Shown here one piece after another: positions 53,939 to 64,000 of a stretch of 64,000 bases of DNA. The position numbers were made by a program, and so were the translations under genes. Below the pieces are notes generated by a model, which did no database searches, was not told the DNA's origin, and saw only the letters and a list, made by a program, of their open reading frames with translations. Position 1 is the first letter of the stretch; each line of letters begins with the position of its first letter. The stretch lies in the NCBI GenBank assembly GCA_037447655.1, contig JBBHKE010001428.1, positions 88,180 through 152,179 of the forward strand, given 5' to 3'. Source of the DNA: Zygnema cylindricum (Eukaryota > Streptophyta > Zygnematophyceae > Zygnematales > Zygnemataceae).

Positions 53939-54650
53939 GTGAATTTGAAACATGGTCGGCAGGTTGTAAGCAACAATAGAAATATTGCATTCACAGGCAC
54001 TAGAGATGCAAGCAAAATGTACCGTATGGATATGCCCTATAATAAAGAAAATGATGTTTTGTATACTGGTGTATTATCTTCTGATGAGGTGTGGCATAAA
54101 AGATTAGGCCATGTGAACTATGACGGTTTGAAAAAGAAGGTACATGCTGGTAAAATAGAAGAAGTCGTTATTTGAGATCAATCACCTAAAACGTGTGATG
54201 GTTGTGCACTAGGAAAAATACACAGATTACCGTTTCCTTAGGAACTGAACATCGGTCCACTAAAATTTTGCAACTAGTTCATTCTAATGTTTTTGGACCT
54301 GCAAAGGTACCATCTCCCGGAGGGATGAAATATATGGTTACGTTTAAGGATGATTTTTGGGGTTTACTAAATTGTACTTCATGAAAGACAATAGTGAATT
54401 CTTCAGCCACTTCCAACACTACAAAGCATGGGTGGAGAAACTACATGGTATACCAATTCTGGAACTCAAATCAATCAACTACGGCGAATATACGTCAAAA
54501 TAGTTTGAAATCTTTCTACTTAAAGAAGGTATAAGTCATCAGCTAACTGTTACATACTCATCGGAACAAAATGGGGTTTCAAATAGACTAAATAGAACTA
54601 TCACATAGAGCTCTAGATATATGCTGACACATAAAGACGTAGATCCGAAA
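53939..54650 (+). pseudogene. Copia gag-pre-integrase and integrase remnant
   Basis: 53939-54175 holds the pre-integrase signature EVWHKRLGHVNYDGL. 54190-54384 holds CDGCALGKIHR in one frame and LVHSNVFGPAKVPS in another. Copia integrases have HSD at the latter site, where the Asp is catalytic; here it is Asn. Several stops and shifts lie between. Confidence 0.75.
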
Positions 54651-54669
54651 TATGGGCTGAAGCATTAAA

Positions 54670-55074
54670 TTGTGTGTTTATATAATGAACAAAATATGGT
54701 CAAGATTGGTAGAGACTACTCTTTACGAAATCTGGATTGGTAGAAAACCCGATGTTAGTCATTTCAAGCTTTTTGGTAGTAAATGCTTTATTTTAGATAC
54801 ATCTAAAGATAGATGGAAAATGGAACCGAAAGGGTTATTGAGTATTTTGTTGGGTTATGATGATCACTCCAAAGGGTATAGAGTCTTTGTTTTTGATAAA
54901 CAGAGAATGATTGTAGCAAGGAATTTTATTGTAAAAGATGAGCTTGACTTGGTAGATTTATTTCAAATGACAGACCAACAAATCCACAAAATTACAGAAA
55001 TATGTCATTTTAGACTGCAAACAAGATATTATCACACAGATGCAGAAGCCTCCGATGTTGACACCGGTGTCTGA
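54670..55074 (+). pseudogene. Copia integrase C-terminal part
   Basis: 134 open codons with the usual Copia sequence after the integrase core: LYEIWIGRKPDVSHFKLFGS, then KGLLSILLGYDDHSKGYRV. This is the region before reverse transcriptase. It ends at TGA and the linker to reverse transcriptase has further stops. Confidence 0.75.
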
Positions 55075-55337
55075 TATTCTCCAAGTTCCTCAACAAGATC
55101 AGTTTCAGCCCGGTGAAAAGCAATTGAATCCTACAGATTCTACACAGAGACCAAAAAAGAATGCGAGAAAAACGAACAATTTAAGCCTTAGAATTTCCTG
55201 GGGGGAGACGATCTAGTAGCCGGCTGAAAGCAAACATCCACTCTGCCTACTCTACGGCCTCATGGGAGCCTCTGACTATCCGAAAGGCCTTCTCATCACT
55301 AGAACAACACCACTAGATCGGAGCAGCTAACAACCAA

Positions 55338-55984
55338 ATGAAGTCGATCATGGAGGCTCAGACATGGGAGTTTGTGGATCTTCCTCTGGACCAAAAAGCG
55401 ATCAGCAGCAAATGGGTATTCAAGGTAAAGTTAAATCTTGATAATACAACTGAACGATATAAGGCTAGGCTTGTGGCAAAGGGGTATAATCAAAAAGAAG
55501 GTATCTATTTTGAAAAAACATTTTCTCCAGTTGTAAGATTTGCGACAATTATAATTTGGTGTCCTTAGCTGTTATATAAGATATGGAAATACATCAAATA
55601 GATGTGAATACAGCCTTTTTGCATGGAGAGATAGAAGAGACCATTTACATGCAGCAGCTCGAAATGTATGCTGAGCTAGGAAAATAACACTTAGTAAGCA
55701 AATTGTTAAAATCTCTGTACGACCTAAAACAGGGCCCTAGGCAATGGAATCTGAAGCTTGATGAATTTCTAACTAGCCTAGGATATAAAAGGAAAAGCTT
55801 TGATCATTATGTTTACGTTCTAAAGGGGGAGGATGGGATAGTGTATATAGCGGTGTATGTAAATGATCTTTTACAAATTAGCAAATCAATGGCTGTAATT
55901 AATAAAATCAACACAGCCTTAAATTCACGGTTTGAGATGAAAGACCTCGGTGAGGCGAAATATATTTTTGGTATTCAGGTATAA
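55338..55984 (+). pseudogene. Copia reverse transcriptase remnant
   Basis: Two open pieces (55338-55568, 55703-55984) and the stop-broken stretch between them. [27 protein letters not shown] and FSPVVRF mark the N-terminal part; SLYDLKQGPRQWN and YVNDLL follow. The catalytic box is normally YVDD; here it is YVND, which removes a metal-binding Asp. Confidence 0.8.
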
Positions 55985-56173
55985 AGGGAGAGAAATAACA
56001 GATTGTTAAAATTGACTCAAAAGAAGGCTATTGGAAGTATGTTAGATGAGTATGGAATGCAGGGGGCAAAAAGGTGTATAACTCCAATGGAGTTTCGGCA
56101 GACGTTAGAGGGAGAAGAGACAAAACTGGGTGTTATTATTAGTGAGTATATAGAGTAACGGGAGGATGATCCT

Positions 56174-56842
56174 ATGACACTAATACCTTACAGACAGATA
56201 GTGGGAGGTTTAATATATTTCATGAATTGTACCCGTCCTGACATTGCTGCAGCAGTTGGGGTATTCAGCACAAGTCTAAAGAATCCGAGAAAATTTGACC
56301 GTGATGCAGCAAGGAAAGTCTTAAGATATTTCGCAGGAACCAAAGACCTAAAACTCACACTAGGCGGAGGAGAAGTGAGTCTGCAAACATGCAGTGATGC
56401 AAGCTATGGCGACATGCCAAGCCGGAAATCCGCCACTGGATTCGGTTTGCAAATTGGGAATGGGACTTGCTGCTAGAGCACCAAACTTAAAAAAGTCACG
56501 GCACAGTCGACGATGGAGTCGGAGTACATGGTAGCAAGCTCTGCCCTCAAAGAAATCTTACGGGTAAAATCCATGTTGCAAGAATTGGGATACATGCAGG
56601 TTGGTCCACGTGTAATCTGGTGTGATAACCAGGTTGCCATTGCCATTGCCTCTAACCCGAGTTACCACTTCAAAAGTAAGCACATGGATGTAAGATTACA
56701 CTTTATAAGAGAAAAAGTGTTTTCCAAGGTGATTGAATTATGATATTTGCCAGATGCTAAAATTATTGTTGATATGGTCACTAAAGCTCTTCCTGCTCCT
56801 AAGCTGAAGTATTACAGGGATGTAGTGGGACTAAGTGACTAG
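56174..56842 (+). pseudogene. Copia RNase H remnant
   Basis: RQIVGGLIYFMNCTRPDIAA, then CSDASYGDMPSRKSATGFG, a TAG, ESEYMVASSALKE, WCDNQVAIAIASNP and KHMDVRLHFIREKV, ending LPDAKIIVDMVTKALPAPKL. The order is that of Copia RNase H. An in-frame TAG lies at about 56474 and another at 56741. The stretch ends just before the polypurine tract and the LTR. Confidence 0.8.
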
Positions 56843-56865
56843 CTGAGTCTAAAGCTTTAGGGAAG

Positions 56866-57743
56866 TGTTGATTTTGGAAAGCTTTAAGTCTTAGTAAATA
56901 GATGTGTGAGGGGAGGTTTTAGGAATTATTATATATTATGTTCAGAGTTCGGTATAACTTACCTCAAATAGTGTGACGGCAGAAAGAAAGTAAAGTGTAG
57001 CGTAATTCCCCAAGGACACGCATCGTCACTTGAGAAAAGTTCAGGTATTTCGGAATGGCGCCAACGCCCACATACGCATGTCGCACATCAAACTGGTGGA
57101 GTTTTAGAATCGGACAAACGAGAAGGAAAGCGGTTATTTTGGATATGATCCAGTGCAAACAACGCAGCCGTGGTTGACATGAATCAAGTCGACGGACGAG
57201 ATTCATAAGAGGATCACAAGTGACTTAGCTAGCACGTGTTTTCGCAAGAACCGGATGGACGTATCTGGCCAGTAATAGTTAAGAAAGCGGCAAGTATTTG
57301 TACAATCACTTAATATAGATTTTTGAGTAATATTGATTGTACTGTGGTAGATTAGTTTTAGCGTGATTAAAAGTACTTAGATCTTAGTGGCATTTTGGTT
57401 TTTGGACTTACCTCTCAGGTACACTTGTATCGCAAGTAGAGCACTTTGTAATAGGACAACTAAGAGTAGATACTCACTGCGAGTATAAGACTTAGGACTT
57501 AGAACATTTTATATATCTACACTTTCAGAGTGTGTAATCTGCAAACTGTTTTTGAGAAAATTCAGAGTCACATATCTTGGAGTATGTTAGATCAATTGGG
57601 CTAAAACTTTGGGAGATGTCATTCTTTGTGATATTCTATTTTGTGATATAGTTTGAAGCAGTTTGGACGTTTGTGTCAGATTTGGTGAGCTGTAGAAAAC
57701 ATCTATTTGGCAGGATTCTTGGTAAGCTTGTGTGAGTGAATTA
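56866..57743 (+). repeat. LTR shared by Copia elements 1 and 2
   Basis: It starts TGTTGATTTTGGAAAGC after the polypurine-like tract and runs collinear with 51679-52560. It is followed directly by a second gag start (MSTSTNIVAASPAP, 57744), so it is at once the 3' LTR of element 1 and the 5' LTR of element 2. Confidence 0.75.
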
Positions 57744-59035
57744 TGTCTACTTCTACTAATATTGTTGCTGCTTCACCTGCTCCAGTGGTCGTGGAACAAA
57801 AAAACTAAGTGCATACTCTTACAAATGGGGAAAGATGTTGGACTACTGTAATGACCTAGCATCTTGGTATATGGAGCTCTAAAGTGTCGGTTAGATGGGT
57901 ACAATGAAAGCAAAAGTCAACACCTTGATCATGAAATTACGAGATGACTATGAGAATTTGGTCAACCCAGTGCAAGATCTTGACGACAGCCTATGGACGT
58001 GGAATTCAGCTGTCACACTGATCATTGTCCGGGAGAACACTATTGAGACCTCGGACGAAGAGGACAGTGAGCTTCTTCTCAACAAAAATCTAGAGGAGAA
58101 TGAGATCCCACGGAGGAAGAAATGTGCGATAGGAGCTCTTCGAGAAGCTGTAGAGGAAGGTCGATTGGTTGCAAATGGGTGTTCAAGCTGAAACTGAACC
58201 CAGATAATATCATTAAGAGGTACAAAGCTAGATTGGTAGCAAAGGGTTTTACTCAAAAGGAGGGGATTCACTATGAAGAGACCTTTGCGCCGGTTGTACG
58301 ATTTTCTTCAATAAGGATTCTCCTCGGTCTAACGACAGCGGATGCCATAGTTTTCTATCGGATTAACATTAAAACTGCATTCCTCAATGATGAGTTTGAG
58401 TAAGAGATTTTTATGAGGTAGCTGAAATGCTTTGTGGAGGAAGGAGAGGAGAGTAAAGTTTGCAGACTTATTTAGTCTTTGTATGGATTCAAACAGGCTC
58501 CCAAGCAATGGGACAAGAAACTAGATGAATTTCCAACCAATCTGGGATATGTCGAAACCAGCTCTAACCACTCTATTTACGTGTTTGAGAATGAGGAGGG
58601 ATTTTTTTTTATCGTCATCTATGTAGATGAATTGTTGATATTGAGTAAGTACATGGAAAAGATTAAAAAGTTAAAGAAAGATTTGAAAAGCATATTTGAC
58701 ATGAAGGTTTTAGGGGAGGCAAGATACATCTTGGGAATTCAAATAGAAAAAGATAGAGGGAAAAGAGTAATCAGATTAACTCAAAAAAAGGCAATGGGAA
58801 ATATGCTAGAAACCATTTAGATGGATAAGACAAATAGATGTACCACTCCCATGGAATTGAAGAGAGTAAGTGACAGGAGTGTAGAAGGATGCCTGATCAT
58901 TCTTGATGAAGATATGAGCCTAAAAGAGAGAGAGTTTGTGAAGTTAATGGTGGCAGATATGATGACTAAACCACTCTCATCTCCTAAACTAAAATTTTGC
59001 AGGGAACAGTGTGGACAAAAAGAATTAGCAATGTC
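57744..59035 (+). pseudogene. Copia element 2, internally deleted
   Basis: It opens with the same gag start as element 1 but stops after about 21 codons. It then jumps to a gag C-terminal stretch (KVNTLIMKLRDDYENLVN, 57907-58060) and directly to reverse transcriptase ([52 protein letters not shown]). Protease and integrase are missing. The catalytic box reads YVDE in place of YVDD. RNase H is reduced to its C-terminal end (VADMMTKPLSSPKLKFCR). It is a deletion derivative, and no LTR of its own is seen at the right end. Confidence 0.75.
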
Positions 59036-59062
59036 CATTAGCAATACTTACACATTCGATAG

Positions 59063-59114
59063 GGTTAGGGTGAGGGTGAGAGTGAGGGTGAGGGTGAGAG
59101 TGAGGGTGAGGGTT
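59063..59114. repeat. GGTGAG/GAGTGAG minisatellite, telomere-like
   Basis: Eight or so hexamers of GGGTGAG/AGAGTGAG after a GGGTTAGGG start. It is related to TTAGGG-type sequence but not canonical. Confidence 0.8.
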
Positions 59115-59127
59115 GTTGTTTTTGAAA

Positions 59128-59183
59128 AGTTCGTTTCGTGCGAACACGGCGTTTCGTGCGTACGCGATGTTTCGTGCGTACGC
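59128..59183. repeat. Three TTTCGTGCG units
   Basis: GTTTCGTGCG returns every 18-20 bases, followed by AACAC or TACGC. Confidence 0.75.
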
Positions 59184-59239
59184 ATTTACGTGATATACTG
59201 TGGAGATTCGAAAGGATTTGCGAATTGGGGGAATTAAAT

Positions 59240-60034
59240 GTACGATTAAAATTAATGGAGTAATTGAGTGGCGCGAAATGTGAGAGGAAATGGACGGCGG
59301 ATTGCGAAGCGATCCAACGTGAGATAATTGACGAAGATAAAATGGTACGTCGCACGTAAAGTACATAATGCGACACGTGGGATATATAAAAAGGACGCCG
59401 CCGGTACATAGAATCTTTTTGGGGACAGGTGTACTTATTTTTGGCAGGCGCATTTATGACGAGGAACAAAATTGCGGTACGGACAATTTCGTCAATCACA
59501 CGATATTTATTTTTGGACGTTCCGGATTGTTTAACAAAATTTGAGGAGTTTCGTTGAGTGACTCAGCATGAGTCAGCATAAGATTTTGTGAGATTTTGTG
59601 TACCTTTAAATTTTTGGAAGGTACGGTTTAAATTTTGACAAGTGATTCGTGGTACACGTGGAAGGCGGACGGCGTCCGCCGATATTTTTAAGGGACCACA
59701 TTGTTTTTTTTATGACACATTATTAGGTGGACCGTACATATGCGATGTCGGTTCACTACGTGGATCTATCTACAAGTGACTAAGCGAGTTGTCGCTTATA
59801 ACGCGTATTTTGCGGACGCCTCGGTGAACATATTTGAAATAACATTGTTTTCTCGTATGTGTAATAATAATTTAGTATTGATTATGACAGTTTTTATTTA
59901 GATGATCATTTAGGGTTTCGGCAGTTTAATTTGTGTGTTGTCGTACTTGCCGACAAGTGTACGCTTATGATTGGTTGACTTTCAGGTGTACACTTACAGT
60001 TAGGATTATTTGTCGTAATAGGTTCTCATGATGT
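59240..60034 (+). other. Non-coding; possible LTR promoter with TATATAAA
   Basis: No gene. TATATAAA at 59383-59390 follows a CGACACGTGGG G-box-like word and precedes GC-rich sequence, like a Pol II core promoter. With dispersed repeat B downstream it may be part of an LTR. This is inference. Confidence 0.35.
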
Positions 60035-60537
60035 AATACTACTTAGTGGAAGGTACGTTGGCTATTTTGACATGTAGCAATTCATTGACAGCTCACAAGT
60101 GTATATATAGGAATGAGCTTTGTTAGGAATTAATCATCAATGCTGGTTAGTAAAGTGGGGACCGAAGATGTAAACTTTTAGGGTTGCCGATTAGGTCATG
60201 CATTTGGGTAAATGTGTTTATTGGTATACTTTTCTTTATTTAATGTTTATGTGAGATTGCACTCTTTTTGTTATTATTTATTTATGTTATTTTATGTTAT
60301 TTTATGTTTGTTTGATATGCATTATTTATGCATTTGTCCTAGGGTTTGCTTATGTTGATTATTCCATCAAACCTTAGATGTTGTCCTAAGGTTTGTTTAT
60401 GTTGATTTTTCCATCAAACCTTAGTTGTTGCATGTTAAATGGAGGATGCATTTCAAATGATCGTTCATTGGCCTAGCTTCGCTTAGCTTTTTGCATGATA
60501 GTTTGGGTGGCTTCTGCGGTCTATTTTAGACCAAAGA
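60035..60537 (+). repeat. Dispersed repeat B, copy 2
   Basis: Collinear with 13780-14332, ending in GGTCTATTTTAGACCAA. It carries an internal tandem duplication of about 45 bp (CCTAxGGTTTGxTTATGTTGATT), near 60335-60425, that copy 1 lacks. Confidence 0.7.
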
Positions 60538-60828
60538 ACAACAAGGGTGAGGGTGACGGGTGTGAGGCACTCAAAGTAGGAGACGTAGACTAGTAGTTGG
60601 CCACCACCACCTCGTCAAATATTCCCATCATGGGCTCTAGTACAAGGCAACCCTTGAAGGGGCAGAGAGTGCCAAACGGAGACCAACTACATCCAGCAAT
60701 CTAACTAGGGAGGTAATGGAGCTTTGGGTGCCCAATGCTGCCTTGGCTTCCAAGGAGACCACAGATTGGCACTGTTAAAAAGAGGTAATTAAAAGTTCAC
60801 TTTGTTGTCCATAGCCTATTTCAGCCAT

Positions 60829-62084
60829 GGACTACTCACAGAAGACACCCACAGACTACCCCAAAACAGTTGTGTTTCAGACAGCACACATCTCTCCACA
60901 ATGAGTAAAAGTAGGTCAAATTGCACCAGTATTTAGTATATACTAGACACTATAAACTCCCAAAGTTACAGCCAGATACACAAAGGATTCCAAAAGATAG
61001 GAGCTCCAGAGTTTCCCAAAAACAGTTGACAGCTTACGAACCTACCCAGGTAAACTCCTCACAGAATGCTACAGAAACAGCAGAACAAAATGAAACTACA
61101 CACATATATTTTTTCTATATCATAGAACATTCACATAAAGTTCCATATCAAGATATCACTCAGCGTGATCACACTGACAGGTCAAAGATGCAGAAAAACA
61201 GTCTGCCATTACTTTGATAAACTCAGATGATGCTCAAAAAAAAACTAAGTCCTACAATTTATAATCACAGAGTCATCTATTGATTTCTACACTAATCAAA
61301 GAACTACACGTGTAACTAAGTACTGTACACTAATAAGAACACTGTACATCAACTGTACCAGAAGTACGTCCAAAACCCTATTTGTAACTTTTATCCTATT
61401 TTAATCTTGTAACACTAAAATTAATTCACTACATACAAAAAACAGTTGTTTCAGATATATACAAATAGTGGCCTTCATAAATTGTGCCACTTGCTTAGTT
61501 AGCATTTGGCGAATCCGTCTAAATGACTGTACGCGTTCGTACAAGTCAATTCCGAATTCACGAATCGTCCTACCATGTAAAGTAGATCTTCTCGGTGGAC
61601 GACACGCGTCTAAGTCACTATTTCTATGGTCCCATTTCAAATCGATGCTTAGTCAGCATGGTTCACATAAGTCCAGCCGACTGTTGTTGTGCGGTACGAA
61701 ATACATGAGTGCGTACGGCAGGTTTCGTCACTTGTGGTCCCGCGCGAATCGCGTCCGTCGACACGATTTGAATCAACGTTCCATACTGAATTCATACACT
61801 AAATTTACCGAATGTCCGTTCCAGACTTCGTCCGTCCGATTCTGCGAATTCGCTTGTTCGATATTCGACACGTGTATGTTAGTGTCAGGGTCATTCCGAA
61901 ATACCTGCAAAATTCTCATATGCCGACGCATATCGCTGTGGAAGTACATTACACTTTTTTGTCCTTATACTACTATAACACTAGTAGGGGTCAATACTGA
62001 AGTGTTTATACTGAAAATATTCTAAGTACTAATCCCTCTCTCACTAACCTGTTTATTGAGTACTAAAGCTTTCAAATTACAACA
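60829..62084 (-). mobile_element. Copia-type LTR on the minus strand, flanked by internal remnants
   Basis: On the minus strand the LTR starts TGTTG at 62084, directly after TAAAGCTTTAGGGGAG, the same polypurine tract as element 1. Its body shares TGCAGGTATTTCGGAATG, CACGTGTCG and GTGACTTAG blocks with 51679-52560, but is more diverged. It ends at a leader (TCTGTGAGTAGTCC) followed by an ATG at 60828. Upstream of the tract (62085-62160) remains the end of the RNase H region. The short open frames across it are not genes. Confidence 0.6.
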
Positions 62085-62164
62085 CTCCCCTAAAGCTTTA
62101 GACTCAGTACTACACTAAGTCTACAGAGTTGTCAACTATAATATAGGTACATACTGAAGCAAGG

Positions 62165-62246
62165 ACTTAGAAAACATTCAAAGGTCGCAAATCCCCTCTC
62201 ACAACCTACACTACTAAACATCCAAAACTTTACAAAATCAACACAT
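62165..62246 (-). repeat. Partial Copia LTR start
   Basis: The minus strand from 62246 reads TGTTGATTTTGTAAAG and then TGTGAGAGGGGA, the beginning of the same LTR family, broken off after about 80 bp. Confidence 0.55.
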
Positions 62247-62360
62247 TTCTCTATTTTAATTTTACTTTAAAGAAAGATAGTGAGGATCAAAGGCACGCTA
62301 TGGCTGCCGCCATATTTAGAAAGTGGTAGATTTTGAAGTAGAGGATATTTTACTAAAATG

Positions 62361-62432
62361 TTGCCTAAGACCAGATTTGAACCAAAGTCTGTGAATTAGT
62401 ATATAGACATACACCTTATCCACTAGGGCGTT
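62361..62432 (-). ncRNA. tRNA-like sequence with Pol III A and B boxes (SINE or tRNA pseudogene)
   Basis: On the minus strand TAGTGGATAAG matches the A-box consensus TRGYNNARNNG at 10 of 11 positions, and GGTTCAAATCT matches the B-box GGTTCRANNCC at 10 of 11, about 40 bases apart. A GCCCTAG..TTAGGC pairing is possible at the ends. The T-arm stem does not pair, so this is not a functional tRNA. It may be the head of a tRNA-derived SINE or an old tRNA pseudogene. Confidence 0.45.
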
Positions 62433-62439
62433 GTCGAAA

Positions 62440-63125
62440 CGATACACCCGACGGGTTTCAAATATATATAAACATTAACGCAACAACTAATTAACAACAG
62501 ACTAACCAAAAAGAGCAATTCATGCATGTACGCGAATCTGAACCGTGTAAAGTATGTTTTGATCGGACGGCCGGCATTGTAGCCACCACGCAAAGTGAGA
62601 TGTTGGCGTCCTTTGGAGATAGCGTCACGCGGTGCCACGTGGCGCCACATTATTTGATAACGAAGAAGATGGGAGGAGGAATCATGGCTCTTGATTTAAC
62701 AGGTCACTTTGTAGACCATTTCGTACAATGGTCGTACAATAAGAACATCTCCTATTGTACCTTCTTGTACTATATAGTGTTCCTATTGGACTAGGGTTTA
62801 GTAATATGTAGTCGTGAGTAGGCAGACTAAGACTTAGTGATATTTGGATACCTCTCTCTAAGAGAGCTTGTAACTATAAAGGTCATCTTTGACCAGCTAT
62901 AACTTACTGCTCAAGGGAGCAAATTCAGTGATTCTTTTTGCGTTTGACTCAAGGGAGTCTTCTCCTCACAGGGGTGAGGGTGGTCAGAATATTTGTGTGC
63001 CTGGGTGGCACTTATTCAGTGGGAAAGTGGAAGGGGCAAATATTTTCCTAGAGGCTTTACATAGGCTGCTCATTCTATGGGTAAATAGAGACCATAAAAT
63101 TTCAGATTATGGGCCCACCCTCTAG
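62440..63125. other. No gene seen
   Basis: CGGACGGCCGGCATTGTAGCC at about 62564 resembles 13619-13640 (CGGACGGTCGACATTGTAGCC), another hint of shared repeat sequence. The stretch before 63129 may be the LTR or leader of the Copia fragment that follows. Confidence 0.45.
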
Positions 63126-63128
63126 GGT

Positions 63129-64000
63129 GCCCATATTTGATGGATCAGACTTTTTGTATTGGGAAATGATGATGGAGGGAGAACTATTTTGAGAAGCATC
63201 TATGGGGCATAGTGTCTGGACAAATTCGATACCCACCTCCACCTAGGTTTGGAGGGACACGTTTTTGTGGTACCTCCGCCTCTACAGTTGGTAGAACAGC
63301 TGCCACCATCACCGAGGATGGAGATGAGGAAGGAGAGGAGATTGTCACGGAAGGAGAAAAGGGAGGAGTTGCAACTCTAGTGACACCTCTGCCGAAGGCG
63401 ATACCGGCAGCTGCACCACCAACAACGGCGACAAGGGTTAAGACCGAAAGATTAGAGTATGAAAAGTGGAACTAGAAAGACAAGGTTGCTAAGCTCTTAA
63501 TTTTTAAAAGTGTAGCAAAGGGCATTGCCATTCCCCTTGTGCATGTCAAATCTTCATCTCAGATTTTGATATCACTAGTTAACAAATATAAGAGTGGATC
63601 ATTGCACCAACAACAGTTGGCTGAAAATAAGATTGCAGCTTATACTTATAATAGAGGAAGTATGAATAATTATTGCAATTATTTAGAAGCATTATTTAGA
63701 GAGTTAGAGAGTGCAGGTAACTCATGGTCTGAGAGACAAAGAGTGAACACATTAATGATCAAACTATCTGAAGAGTATGAGAATATCATTAACCAATTGC
63801 AGGACATAGGAGATAGCAATTGAAATTGGGATGACAGAGTGGGAATGATTTTAGTGAAAGAAAGCACCATAGAGCTTAGGCGAGGGAGTCCAAGTGTTCA
63901 AGCATTGTCTACAAGAGCTGATTGGCAGAAGCGTGATTAGGAGAGAGGGAAAGATCCCTATCGAAACTTTGGTGGAAGAGGAGAAGGAGGTGGCAGATTT
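63129..64000 (+). pseudogene. Copia gag fragment (element 3), runs off the window
   Basis: VPIFDGSDFLYWEMMMEGEL at the start is the plant Copia gag opening. After stops, LEYEKWN and a second piece (63539-63823) give SWSERQRVNTLMIKLSEEY and INQLQDIGD, the gag C-terminal pattern. The latter matches the KVNTLIMKLRDDYENLVN piece of element 2, so both belong to one gag family, distinct from element 1. In-frame stops at 63474, 63822 and 63938 show decay. A Gly/Arg-rich stretch (GGRGEGGGR) at the end usually precedes the zinc knuckle. Confidence 0.7.

Larger units (their letters stand above)
51679..57743 (+). mobile_element. Degenerate Copia LTR retrotransposon (element 1)
   Basis: The 5' LTR starts at about 51679 and the 3' LTR at 56866. 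Both continue in parallel to the gag ATG, at 52561 and 57744 respectively. The 3' LTR is preceded by the polypurine-like AAAGCTTTAGGGAAG. Between them, in Copia order, come gag, zinc knuckle, protease, gag-pre-integrase, integrase, reverse transcriptase and RNase H, all broken by stops and shifts. The LTRs differ by roughly one base in eight to ten by eye, so the insertion is old. Element 2 continues directly after the second LTR, so the right border is shared. Confidence 0.85.

Noticed and set aside
59025-59499. Two overlapping minus-strand open frames of 142-144 codons
   Set aside because: They run through the GGTGAG minisatellite and promoter-like sequence and show no domain. The Pro/His/Ser ends are repeat translations.
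61468-62025. 185-codon plus-strand open frame
   Set aside because: It lies antisense across the minus-strand Copia LTR and has no recognisable domain.

Overview
This is a window of nuclear eukaryotic DNA. It has spliced genes with GT-AG introns, large microsatellite fields, LTR-retrotransposon debris and small inverted-repeat elements. The leucine-rich repeats are the plant type (NQLSGSIPSSIGQL pattern, one 24-residue repeat per 72-nt phase-2 exon). The Copia proteins look plant-like, and degenerate AAACCCTA-type telomere-like DNA is present. Together these point to the green lineage. A streptophyte or other green alga with a repeat-rich genome would fit, but the species cannot be fixed from the sequence alone.

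Layout. 1-7.97 kb: no gene; GTAC-rich DNA with several non-autonomous inverted-repeat elements, including a 372-bp hAT-like element with an 8-bp target duplication. 8.0-13.0 kb: a multi-exon minus-strand gene of unknown product, with a charged K/E-rich C-terminus and introns full of minisatellites. 13.5-14.7 kb: hairpin and dispersed repeat. 14.9-19.87 kb: one huge CT-rich array, split by a 1.39-kb LTR-like insertion (16644-18036) with matching TCTTC flanks. 20.1-21.1 kb: a pyrimidine block followed by a purine block. 21.3-26.8 kb: telomere-like and GTAC-rich repeat DNA.

26.97-46.40 kb: the centrepiece, a plus-strand gene that I assemble into 27 exons. It encodes a signal peptide followed by three tandem modules. 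Each module has an N-cap with a Cys pair, 5 to 7 plant-type LRRs, a Cys-rich C-cap and an EGF-like domain. Pro-rich linkers join the modules, and a long Pro-rich stalk carries a C-terminal F5/8C (fucolectin-like) domain. The modules are genomic tandem duplications of about 6.2-6.3 kb, introns included. The model stays in frame for 1075 residues only if a weak donor is used at the damaged end of module 1; otherwise module 1 ends as a 318-residue protein. The product looks like a secreted wall or surface recognition protein; that is inference.

46.4-51.4 kb: a diverged second copy of the 3' end of the minus-strand gene (47.59-47.95 kb), Lys-rich open frames of unknown nature, and a Copia-type LTR. 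51.4-64 kb: decayed Copia elements (one with LTRs at 51.68 and 56.87 kb, an internally deleted neighbour sharing the second LTR, a minus-strand LTR with internal remnants on both sides, and a gag fragment running off the end), plus a tRNA-like, possibly SINE, sequence at 62.36-62.43 kb.
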